Assembly: GCA_034435955.1 (NCBI GenBank)
Contig: DAOTWA010000010.1
Coordinates: forward strand, 1-27,893
Source of the DNA: DAOTWA01 sp034435955
GTDB lineage: Bacteria; Chloroflexota; Anaerolineae; Anaerolineales; Anaerolineaceae
Length of the DNA: 27,893 bases
Reading direction: 5' to 3'
The notes below the pieces were generated by a model. The model was not told the DNA's origin, made no database searches, and saw only the letters and a list, made by a program, of their open reading frames with translations. Within the stretch, counting starts at the first letter, position 1. Each line of letters starts with the position of its first letter. Positions 1-9,164 of the stretch are shown one piece after another. The position numbers and the translations under genes were made by a program.

Positions 1-1185
1 CACGCCGTGGAAGGCCTGGGTCATCTTCTGATCCAATCGCTCCAGCACCTCGTCGCGGTGCCAGTAGAAATTCATATCGTTCTGCACACTCTCGAAGTAA
101 GATACGGTCACCCCGCCAGCATTGCACAGGAAATCGGGGATCAGGAAAATGCCGCGGCTCTTGATCACCTCATCGGCCTCGGGCGTGGTCGGGCCATTGG
201 CCCCCTCGGCGATCAGCCGCACCCGCGGGCGGATGAGTTCCACCGTCTCGGCGTTGATCTGGCCTTCCAGAGCAGCCGGGATCAGCACATCCACGTCTTT
301 GCTGATCCATGCGTTGGCATCTTCAATCCGATAGCCGGCGGCGCGCGCCTTGGTCTTGTCGATCGATCCATACTGATCGGTGATGGTCATCAAAAAGCGC
401 GGGTCCACCCCTTCCGGGTGGCTGACCGTGTAGGGTACGCGGTCTTCGCGGTCCCAGTATGAGACGCAGGCCACCTTGCCGCCCAGTATCTCGCGGAAAC
501 CGATGGAGGCATACTGAGCCACGTTGCCGAAGCCCTGCACCGCAGCGATGGTCTGCTTGGGGTCCATGCCGAGGTGCTTCATCGCCTCGCGCACCGCGTA
601 AATCACCCCGAAGCCGGTGGCTTCGGTGCGTCCCAGGGAGCCGCCGCCGCCCAGCGGCTTGCCGGTGATCACCCCGGGTGTGTACTGGCCGGCCAGCTTG
701 GAATATTCATCCATCATCCAACCCATCATCTGCGGGTTGGTGCCCACGTCCGGAGCGGGCACGTCGATGCGCGGCCCAATGTTGCGCCACATTACATCCA
801 CAAAACCGCGCACTAAGCGCTCCTTCTCACCGGTTGATAGCGTGGCTGGATCGATGACCACCCCGCCTTTGCCGCCTCCCAGCGGCAGGTCCACCACCGC
901 ACATTTCCAGGTCATCCACATGGCCAGGGCGCGCACGGTGTCGATGGTCTCCGCGGGGTGAAAGCGTATGCCGCCCTTATTCGGCCCGCGCGCGTCGTTG
1001 TGCTGCACGCGGAAAGCCTGGAAGACGCGGATGGATCCATCATCCATGCGTACCGGGATGCGGAAGTGGTACTCGCGCGCCGGCCAGCGCAGGATCTCGG
1101 CCACCTGCGGATCCAATTTGAGCTGATCGGCGACATGATCGAACTGACGTTGCGCCATTTCAAACGCATTGGTGGTTTCAGCCAT
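1..1185 (-). CDS. gdhA: Glu/Leu/Phe/Val-type (probably glutamate) dehydrogenase, C-terminus cut by window edge
   Basis: This enzyme should interconvert glutamate and 2-oxoglutarate plus ammonia with NAD(P) in the cytoplasm. I read 395 codons from ATG at 1185 to the left edge; about 20-30 residues are missing. The GPNKGGIR segment lies at 68-75, PLGGGKGGV at 101-109 with catalytic Lys106, and PAPDVGT at 143-149 with catalytic Asp146. The dinucleotide-binding GFGNVA is at 218-223, and the AEGANGPTTPEAD and NAGGVTVSYFE segments typical of the family are near 326-338 and 355-365. The start has a good Shine-Dalgarno (AAGGAG about 8 nt upstream). It follows gatB in the same direction but after a 259 bp gap with its own promoter and leader, so it is probably at least partly independent of gatB. 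Leucine or phenylalanine dehydrogenase is less likely from the length and the PLGGGKGG motif. The cofactor cannot be called from the sequence. Confidence 0.93.
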   Translation of the reverse strand, partial: MAETTNAFEMAQRQFDHVADQLKLDPQVAEILRWPAREYHFRIPVRMDDGSIRVFQAFRVQHNDARGPNKGGIRFHPAETIDTVRALAMWMTWKCAVVDLPLGGGKGGVVIDPATLSTGEKERLVRGFVDVMWRNIGPRIDVPAPDVGTNPQMMGWMMDEYSKLAGQYTPGVITGKPLGGGGSLGRTEATGFGVIYAVREAMKHLGMDPKQTIAAVQGFGNVAQYASIGFREILGGKVACVSYWDREDRVPYTVSHPEGVDPRFLMTITDQYGSIDKTKARAAGYRIEDANAWISKDVDVLIPAALEGQINAETVELIRPRVRLIAEGANGPTTPEADEVIKSRGIFLIPDFLCNAGGVTVSYFESVQNDMNFYWHRDEVLERLDQKMTQAFHGV

Positions 1186-1251
1186 CAGAACTCTCCTTTA
1201 GGAAATGCTTTCAAAACACCGTACGGCAGCAAAATAAACACCGGGGAAAAG

Positions 1252-1269
1252 AATGGCCTGACAGCCATT
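1252..1269 (-). terminator. Second terminator-like hairpin in the gdh leader
   Basis: A 6 bp stem (AATGGC / GCCATT) with a 6 nt loop is followed on the minus strand by CTTTT. It lies 14 nt beyond the first hairpin and 66 nt upstream of the dehydrogenase start. It is weaker and more AU-rich than the first hairpin. Confidence 0.35.
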
Positions 1270-1283
1270 TGAAGAAACAATAA

Positions 1284-1307
1284 GCGGGCACTACGGTTGG
1301 TGCCCGC
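1284..1307 (-). terminator. Terminator-like hairpin in the gatB-gdh gap
   Basis: A perfect 8 bp stem (GCGGGCAC / GTGCCCGC) with an 8 nt loop is followed on the minus strand by TTATTGTTTCTT. It could end transcripts coming from gatB. Because it lies downstream of the predicted gdh promoter, it could also act as an attenuator in the gdh leader. Confidence 0.5.
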
Positions 1308-1387
1308 GTAAACCCTTGCTCGCCTTTTCGCCTGGCCGGTACATTCGCCCACGACGGTCTCTCCGCAAGCCAAAGCTTGACTTGTTT

Positions 1388-1416
1388 AACTTACCCGAGA
1401 TTGGCATTAGCGTCAA
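1388..1416 (-). promoter_or_regulatory. Predicted sigma70-type promoter of the glutamate dehydrogenase gene
   Basis: On the minus strand TTGACG (1416-1411) and TAAGTT (1393-1388) are separated by exactly 17 nt. The -35 box is near consensus and the -10 box is weak (3 of 6). The predicted start near 1381 would give a leader of about 195 nt before the dehydrogenase ATG at 1185. Confidence 0.45.
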
Positions 1417-1444
1417 GATGATGAAAATCTCTTTGCGGAGTGAT

Positions 1445-2917
1445 CTACTTCTTGTTTTGTGAATATTTTAACTTATTGAGCCGCCTGACCAACTCGGACT
1501 GTACCACCTGCGGGTTGGCCCTCCCTCCTGCCGCGCGCATCACCTGGCCAAAGAACCACTGCGCCACGGTCTCCTTACCGGCCAGGTAAGTGGCCACTTC
1601 CTGGGGATTTTCCGACAAGATCTCTTCCACCAGCCGCGCGATGAAACCGCTGTCGGATATCTGCTCCAGCCCGGACGCAGCGATGATTTCCTCGGCCGTC
1701 CGGCCGCTGGCATACATCTCTGCCAGCACCTGTTTGGCGACGGTGCCGGTGATTTGCCCGGCTTCCTGGCGCCTCACCAGATCGGCCAGCGCCTCGGGAC
1801 GCACTGCTGCGGCCTGAATCGTCTGACCGGATTGTTTCAGCAGCCCAAACAGCTCGCCGGTGATCCAGTTCGCCAGCGCCTTGGGAGGCGCCTCCGGCGC
1901 AGACCTGACGGCGGCTTCGAAGTAATCCGCCACAGCCGGATCTTCCACCAACAGGCCAGCGTCATACTCGCTCAATCCGTACTGACTGCAGAAACGCGCG
2001 AATCTGGCGCGCGGCAGCTCGGGCAAGGCTGCCCGCACCTGCTCGACCCAGCCCGCTTCGATAGCCAGCGGAGGTAAGTCCGGCTCGGGGAAGTAGCGGT
2101 AATCGTGGGCCTCCTCCTTGCCCCGCTGCGAGAACGTCCTCCCTTTCAAGTCGTCCCAACCGACCGTCTCCTGGCGCACGGATTTTCCCCGCCTCAGCCG
2201 GCTGGCCTGCCGCCGGATTTCGTAAGCCACGGCGCGCTCCAAAGCGCGGAAGCTGTTCAGGTTCTTGATTTCGGTGCGCGTGCCCAGCTCCAGGCTGCCC
2301 CTTGGGCGCAGGGATACGTTGGCCTCGAAGCGCATCACCCCTTTCTGCATGTCGCCCGAATTAACTCCCAGGTAGCGCACCAGGTCGCGCAGGGCCGTGG
2401 CGTAAGCGCGCACTTCCTCCACGGTGTGCATGTCCGGCTCAGAGACAATCTCCAGCAGCGGAACACCGGCGCGGTTGAGATCCACCAGCGAGTAGCTTTC
2501 TCCTCCCTTGCCGACGTGGGTCAGCTTGCCGGTGTCCTCCTCCAGGTGAACGCGGCGGATGCGGATGCGCCGCTCGCCCTCAGCAGTGCGAACGTCCAGG
2601 AACCCGTTCACAGCCAGAGGGTATTCATATTGGGAGATCTGGTAGCCCTTGGGCAGATCCGGGTAGAAATAGTTCTTGCGCGCGAACAGGCTGATCGGCG
2701 CGACCTGGCACTCCAGCGCCAGGGCCACGCGCACCCCGAATTCCACCGCACGCCGGTTCACCACCGGCAGAACCCCTGGCATCCCAGCGCACACCGGGCA
2801 GACCGCCGTGTTGGGCTGCGCCTGGGTGGAGTCCACCACCGGGCAGGAGCAGAACATCTTGGAGCGCGTCTGCAGCTCCACATGCACTTCCAGCCCGATG
2901 ACCGGCTCGAATTCCAT
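1445..2917 (-). CDS. gatB: Aspartyl/glutamyl-tRNA(Asn/Gln) amidotransferase subunit B
   Basis: GatB binds mischarged Glu-tRNA(Gln) or Asp-tRNA(Asn) and activates the acyl group with ATP, so that ammonia delivered by GatA amidates it in the cytoplasm. The 490-residue length is normal. The cradle domain starts with IGLEVHVEL at 7-15. Four zinc-site cysteines are present (Cys23, Cys25, Cys40, Cys43). The family signature DLNRAGVPLLEI follows in the N-terminal third, and a C-terminal YqeY-like helical tail ends the protein. It starts 20 bp after the aminotransferase stop, so it is probably in the same transcript. gatC and gatA lie about 4.3 kb upstream in the same direction, with four other genes between. 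Confidence 0.97.
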   Translation of the reverse strand: MEFEPVIGLEVHVELQTRSKMFCSCPVVDSTQAQPNTAVCPVCAGMPGVLPVVNRRAVEFGVRVALALECQVAPISLFARKNYFYPDLPKGYQISQYEYPLAVNGFLDVRTAEGERRIRIRRVHLEEDTGKLTHVGKGGESYSLVDLNRAGVPLLEIVSEPDMHTVEEVRAYATALRDLVRYLGVNSGDMQKGVMRFEANVSLRPRGSLELGTRTEIKNLNSFRALERAVAYEIRRQASRLRRGKSVRQETVGWDDLKGRTFSQRGKEEAHDYRYFPEPDLPPLAIEAGWVEQVRAALPELPRARFARFCSQYGLSEYDAGLLVEDPAVADYFEAAVRSAPEAPPKALANWITGELFGLLKQSGQTIQAAAVRPEALADLVRRQEAGQITGTVAKQVLAEMYASGRTAEEIIAASGLEQISDSGFIARLVEEILSENPQEVATYLAGKETVAQWFFGQVMRAAGGRANPQVVQSELVRRLNKLKYSQNKK

Positions 2918-2937
2918 ATGGCTGATCGCTCGTCCTC

Positions 2938-4125
<1,188 letters not shown>

Positions 4126-4141
4126 TTTCCTTCCCCGAGAT

Positions 4142-4203
4142 CACGGGCGGCCGGCGCCCGTGGGTGGTGAATGGGTCTTTACGAAGGCGCCGGCCGCCTT
4201 CGT
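4142..4203 (-). repeat. Two tandem perfect hairpins with mutually complementary loops
   Basis: In the 84 bp gap before the aminotransferase there are two perfect stem-loops. The first is 4181-4203 (9 bp stem ACGAAGGCG/CGCCTTCGT, loop CCGGC). The second is 4142-4162 (8 bp stem CACGGGCG/CGCCCGTG, loop GCCGG). The two 5 nt loops are exact reverse complements, so in RNA they could kiss. Neither is followed by a U-run on the minus strand, so simple termination is unlikely. Confidence 0.6.
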
Positions 4204-4209
4204 CCCTCC

Positions 4210-4434
4210 CTAAAGAGGGTTGATGCGCCACTCGTCGTACAGCTCGCCGTAAAACAGCTCGAACACCCGCTCATCGCGGGTGCGCACGCGGAAACAGTGC
4301 CCTCCGGGTATGCGCCATTCCGCCTCGATCGCCGCGATTTCCAATCGCTCGCCCTCCCAGTGCAGGGCGATCGGGCGCTCGGCATACTCATACCCCGAGT
4401 GACACTCGACCAGATCGGTCACCTCATTGCCCAT
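4210..4434 (-). CDS. Small conserved-looking protein of unknown function, 74 residues
   Basis: I do not recognise the family. The protein is rich in Trp, Tyr, Glu and Arg, with alternating hydrophobic and charged stretches that suggest a small beta-rich soluble domain. There is no signal peptide or membrane segment. Its ATG overlaps the end of the nucleotidyltransferase gene by 16 nt, and a GGGAGA ribosome site sits about 7 nt upstream inside that gene, so translation is probably coupled. Two strong hairpins follow its stop before the aminotransferase. The overlap, the good ribosome site and the tight packing argue that it is real. Confidence 0.7.
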   Translation of the reverse strand: MGNEVTDLVECHSGYEYAERPIALHWEGERLEIAAIEAEWRIPGGHCFRVRTRDERVFELFYGELYDEWRINPL

Positions 4435-5429
4435 GATTGGTCTCCCAGATTCATGCGGGTCACCTGGCCTTTCACCTGAACGTCCCGGCCAAGAATCGAT
4501 CCCTCCAGAATCACGTCCTCCAATTGCACGCCTTCCTCGATAATGCTGTCGCGCACAATGCTGCCGCGGATGTTGCTCTCGGCGCTGATCGAAACGTACG
4601 GTCCGATCACCGACTGGCTGATCTCCGCCTCGGGGTGAATGAAAACCGGCGGCACGACCACCACGCCCGGCCTCCGGGCGGCTTCGGCGCTGTTGTCCCT
4701 GCCGTGCTCCAGCAGATAGCGATTGGTCTCCAGCAGCGCTTCGGGCGTGCCGGCGTCCAGCCACACATCCACGTTCTGCGTGCGCATGCGCAGACCCCGC
4801 TCCAGCAGGATATTGACGGCGTCGGCCAAGAAATACTCGCCTTTGAGTGTGATCCCGCGGCGCATTTGCTCCTCGATGGCGGAGATCAGCTCTTTGCCCT
4901 CCCTCAGATAATAAAACCCGACCACCGCCAGATTGTTGTCCATCTCGGTCGGTTTTTCGATCAGTCGGGTGACCCGCCCGTTGGCTTCCACCACGGCTAC
5001 CCCGAAGCGGCGCGGGTCAGGCACCGGTTTGACCCAGGCGATGCCCTCCCAGCGCTCCCCGGCGAGGAAAGAGAAATCGGTCTCTATGATGGTATCGGCG
5101 TAGGCCACAATAACCGGGCCGTGCAGGTACTCGCGCGCCAGCCACAGCGCATCCGACTGGCCGCGCATCTCCTCCTGGACTACATAATGGGCGCGCACCT
5201 GCGGGTAATGCTCGGCCATGAATTCTTTGACCTGATCGCCCAGCCGCCCAATGATAAAGACGAACTCCACATTGCCTGGATCCGGCAGGGTTTGGAAAAG
5301 ATCCATGATGTATTCCAGGACGGTGCGGCCGGCGATGCGGATGAGCGGCTTGGGTTTGCTCCAGGTATGCGGGCGCAAACGGGTGCCCAGGCCGGCCATC
5401 GGAATGGCAATTTTGATCGTTTCAGACAT
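4419..5429 (-). CDS. Sugar-phosphate nucleotidyltransferase with C-terminal left-handed beta-helix
   Basis: This enzyme should join a sugar-1-phosphate to an NTP to give an NDP-sugar in the cytoplasm. The 336-residue protein starts with the pyrophosphorylase signature GLGTRLRP at 13-20 and SKPKPL with Lys25. The metal site has Asp112 (YADT) and Asp225 (WLDAGTPE), with EKPTE near 158-162. Residues from about 258 to 329 form hexapeptide-type repeats (VFIHPEAEI, SVIGPYVSI and similar), so it belongs to the long glucose-1-phosphate thymidylyltransferase-like / COG1208 group. The base and sugar cannot be assigned from sequence alone. The ATG at 5429 has GAGG about 8 nt upstream. Longer in-frame extension upstream runs antisense-like through the peptidase gene and is not part of the protein. 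The next gene overlaps its last 16 nt. Confidence 0.92.
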   Translation of the reverse strand: MSETIKIAIPMAGLGTRLRPHTWSKPKPLIRIAGRTVLEYIMDLFQTLPDPGNVEFVFIIGRLGDQVKEFMAEHYPQVRAHYVVQEEMRGQSDALWLAREYLHGPVIVAYADTIIETDFSFLAGERWEGIAWVKPVPDPRRFGVAVVEANGRVTRLIEKPTEMDNNLAVVGFYYLREGKELISAIEEQMRRGITLKGEYFLADAVNILLERGLRMRTQNVDVWLDAGTPEALLETNRYLLEHGRDNSAEAARRPGVVVVPPVFIHPEAEISQSVIGPYVSISAESNIRGSIVRDSIIEEGVQLEDVILEGSILGRDVQVKGQVTRMNLGDQSWAMR

Positions 5430-5494
5430 GTACTGGCCTCGTAATTCCCGATCGTCGCATGACAGCCTGAGGTGCACGCCTCGGGCCAGACCGT

Positions 5495-7240
5495 CTAGCC
5501 GGCGGCGGCTTCCTCCAGCTCCTCGATTACGTGCTCCATCAAGTCCACGGCGGCGCGCAGCGTGGAAGCGTCGAAGCTGAGGCGCGCCCCCGCCGCGCGA
5601 TACAGATCCGCCAGCGGAACCGTGCCGCCCAGCGACAGCGCACGGCGGTAGCTGGCCACCGCGCCAGCCTGATCCTTGAGCGCGTTGCCCCAGATTTGCA
5701 GCGCGCCGAGCTGCGCCAGCCCATACTCGATGTAATAAAATGGCAGGGTGTGAATATGATGCTTGCGCTGCCAGCCGGTCATCCGCTCTTCCTCCAAACC
5801 GGACCAGTCCACCACCGGGATGTAACGTTGCCAGAGGTTGTCCCACTGCGCGTCGCAATTCGCGGCATCCATAGCCCGTTCAGGGTTTTCATAGACCCAA
5901 TGCTGGAAGGCGTCAACCACTGCCATGTACGGCCAGAACCAGATATTGTGCTCGAGGTGGGCGATGCGCGCGCGGGCTGCTTCCTGCGGGGTGTAGAAAC
6001 CGCCGAACTCGCGGCCCAGGTAAGGCGAGGCAAGCAGCTCCATGCCCATCGAAGCCACCTCGGCGAATTCGGTGAAAAATTCACTGACCATGATCTGCTG
6101 GTGTACGTAGGGCAGACGGCTCTCCTCGAAAGCGTGAAAAGAGTGGCCGCTCTCGTGCAGCAGCGTCTCCACGTCGCGCTGGACGCCGACCACGCTGGCA
6201 AAGATGAACGGCTTGCGGGTGATGACAAAGCCTGCGCAATAGGCGCCGTCGGCCCTGTTCTTGCGGTTGGCCACATCCAGCAATCCTTCGTTGCGCAGGG
6301 TGTCGAAATAAGCGCCGAATTGCGGGTCGACGTGGTGAAAGATGGCCGAGGCGCCTGCAACAAGCTCTTCGGGGCTGGTGAAGGGTCGCAGGGGCGGGCG
6401 GTCGAGCGCATCCACGTCCAGGTCCCAGGGGCGCAGGGCAGCAACTCCCATCCGTTGGCGTCGGCGCTCGTTTATCCGCGCCAGGGCCGGCGTCACCACC
6501 TGTTCGATGGCCGCGTGGAATTTGCGGCTGTCTTCAGGCGTGTAATCCGAACGCAGCAGCTGCTGCCAGCGGTAGGCGCGGTAATCCGGCTTGCCGGCAT
6601 TGGCGGCGATCTGCGTCCGCAGCGCCAGCATCTTCTGCCACAGCTCGTTGATTGCCTGACGGTCGGCAAGCTGGCGTTGCTTTTTGAGACGCCAGGCGTG
6701 CTCGCGCACACTTCGGTCTCCATCCAGGTAGGCGAGCTGAATTTCTTTGAGCGTCGCCTCGCGGCCCTGCCACATCACCGTCTCGGCTCCTACGATCGCG
6801 TGAAACTGGTTGCACAGCTTCTGTTCCTCGGCCAGCAGCGGCAGGTTCTCCTCGCGGAATAGATCGGCTTCCAAGCGCATGTTGTGGATGGGTACTTCCA
6901 TCCCAGGCAGGCTGAGGCCGCTGGCCAGCAACTTGCGCTTGAGCCTCTGCTCAGCCTGCATGGCGCGCGGAAAAATGTCCTCCAGGTAGGCCTCGTAATG
7001 CGCCTTCGCGGCCTGGTCAGCGGTATTCACCGTCGTGGCGACGTAAAGCCAGGTTGACAGATCCTTCACGCAGCCCAAAACGGCCGACCAGCCTGCCAGC
7101 CAGGTGGACAGATTCTCCGCCGAAAGCGGAAATGTCTCCAGCTCGCGGTAGTACGGCTCGAAATCGGTCCAGTTCCACTTCAACAGCTCATCTTTGGATG
7201 GTGCCAGGTCGGGGAACAGGGGGCGGTTTTCGGATGACAA
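5495..7240 (-). CDS. M3-family oligoendopeptidase (PepF-like zinc metallopeptidase)
   Basis: M3 oligoendopeptidases cut short peptides inside the cell. The 581-residue protein has the zinc motif HESGH at 362-366 with catalytic Glu363. The third zinc ligand is most likely Glu391, in the following EFAEVASMGME segment. The helical N-terminal half and overall length fit the PepF branch. The start is TTG at 7240, preceded by GTGAGGG. No ATG occurs for many codons after it, and the gatA stop lies only 18 nt upstream, which leaves little room for another start. There is no signal peptide. It sits between gatA and the nucleotidyltransferase in a same-direction run, with no obvious functional link to tRNA amidation beyond releasing amino acids from peptides. 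Confidence 0.94.
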   Translation of the reverse strand: MSSENRPLFPDLAPSKDELLKWNWTDFEPYYRELETFPLSAENLSTWLAGWSAVLGCVKDLSTWLYVATTVNTADQAAKAHYEAYLEDIFPRAMQAEQRLKRKLLASGLSLPGMEVPIHNMRLEADLFREENLPLLAEEQKLCNQFHAIVGAETVMWQGREATLKEIQLAYLDGDRSVREHAWRLKKQRQLADRQAINELWQKMLALRTQIAANAGKPDYRAYRWQQLLRSDYTPEDSRKFHAAIEQVVTPALARINERRRQRMGVAALRPWDLDVDALDRPPLRPFTSPEELVAGASAIFHHVDPQFGAYFDTLRNEGLLDVANRKNRADGAYCAGFVITRKPFIFASVVGVQRDVETLLHESGHSFHAFEESRLPYVHQQIMVSEFFTEFAEVASMGMELLASPYLGREFGGFYTPQEAARARIAHLEHNIWFWPYMAVVDAFQHWVYENPERAMDAANCDAQWDNLWQRYIPVVDWSGLEEERMTGWQRKHHIHTLPFYYIEYGLAQLGALQIWGNALKDQAGAVASYRRALSLGGTVPLADLYRAAGARLSFDASTLRAAVDLMEHVIEELEEAAAG

Positions 7241-7258
7241 GGGTCCCTCACAATAGTT

Positions 7259-8743
<1,485 letters not shown>

Positions 8744-9034
8744 TCATCCCTCCAGCACCGGCGGCACGCGGAACTGACCGGCTTCCGCCTGAGGGGCGTT
8801 ACCCAACACATCCTCGAGGGACAGGCAGGCGCCCGGCTCATCCTCGCGCAGGATGGTTTGCGGGGGAAGCACGCTGGAGGTGGGTGGAATGCCGGTGGTG
8901 TCCACCGCCTGCAGGCGGCGGGCGTAATCGAGGATGGCCGAAAGCTGCCCGGCGAAACGGGTTTTTTCATCATCGCTCAGCGCCAGACGCGCCAGATCGG
9001 CGATGTGTTCGACCTCGGCCAGCGATAATGTCAT
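8744..9034 (-). CDS. gatC: Aspartyl/glutamyl-tRNA(Asn/Gln) amidotransferase subunit C
   Basis: GatC is the small protein that wraps around and stabilises GatA and GatB. The 96-residue length is normal. The N-terminal VEHIADLARLALSDDE pattern and the later DYARRLQAVDTTGIPPT segment are typical of the family. It is the first gene of the minus-strand run, and its stop abuts the gatA start. It has no Shine-Dalgarno; a TATAAT box ends 6 nt before the ATG, so the transcript should begin at or beside the start codon. Confidence 0.96.
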   Translation of the reverse strand: MTLSLAEVEHIADLARLALSDDEKTRFAGQLSAILDYARRLQAVDTTGIPPTSSVLPPQTILREDEPGACLSLEDVLGNAPQAEAGQFRVPPVLEG

Positions 9035-9040
9035 GCTGTT

Positions 9041-9069
9041 ATTATATCGTATCCAGTTTTTACTATTAA
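9041..9069 (-). promoter_or_regulatory. gatC promoter giving a leaderless transcript
   Basis: On the minus strand TTAATA (9069-9064), a 17 nt spacer and a consensus TATAAT (9046-9041) are present. The usual 7 nt step puts the start of transcription at 9034, the A of the gatC ATG. No purine-rich ribosome site lies between. Confidence 0.7.
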
Positions 9070-9164
9070 GAATCTCTCATCAGGATTTAAAGTTGCAAAT
9101 GAGGTTGAGTCCGCTTTTTACGGCCGTATTCCGCAAAGGAACCGCCGCCGGCGCGGACTGCCCA

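Noticed and set aside
1300..1380. Glycine-riboswitch-like pieces (GGAGAGACC, GGCGAAAAGGCGAGCAAG) in the gdh leader
   Set aside because: The pieces are in roughly the right order, but the closing CUCUC partner and the core CCGAAGG are missing, so the resemblance is probably chance.
5430..5858. In-frame upstream extension of the nucleotidyltransferase
   Set aside because: It runs through the C-terminal part of the peptidase gene in another frame, and the nucleotidyltransferase domain begins at the ATG at 5429, which has a ribosome site.
5531..6862. 443-codon open frame on the plus strand opposite the M3 peptidase
   Set aside because: It is the antisense shadow of a well-supported zinc peptidase gene, in high-GC sequence where such mirror frames are common. 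It has no ribosome site or recognisable motif.
9108..9159. AGTCCGC/GCGGACT inverted repeat between the GT-C-like gene and gatC
   Set aside because: The 38 nt loop and the lack of a U-run on the minus strand make a terminator unlikely; seven bases could pair by chance in GC-rich DNA.
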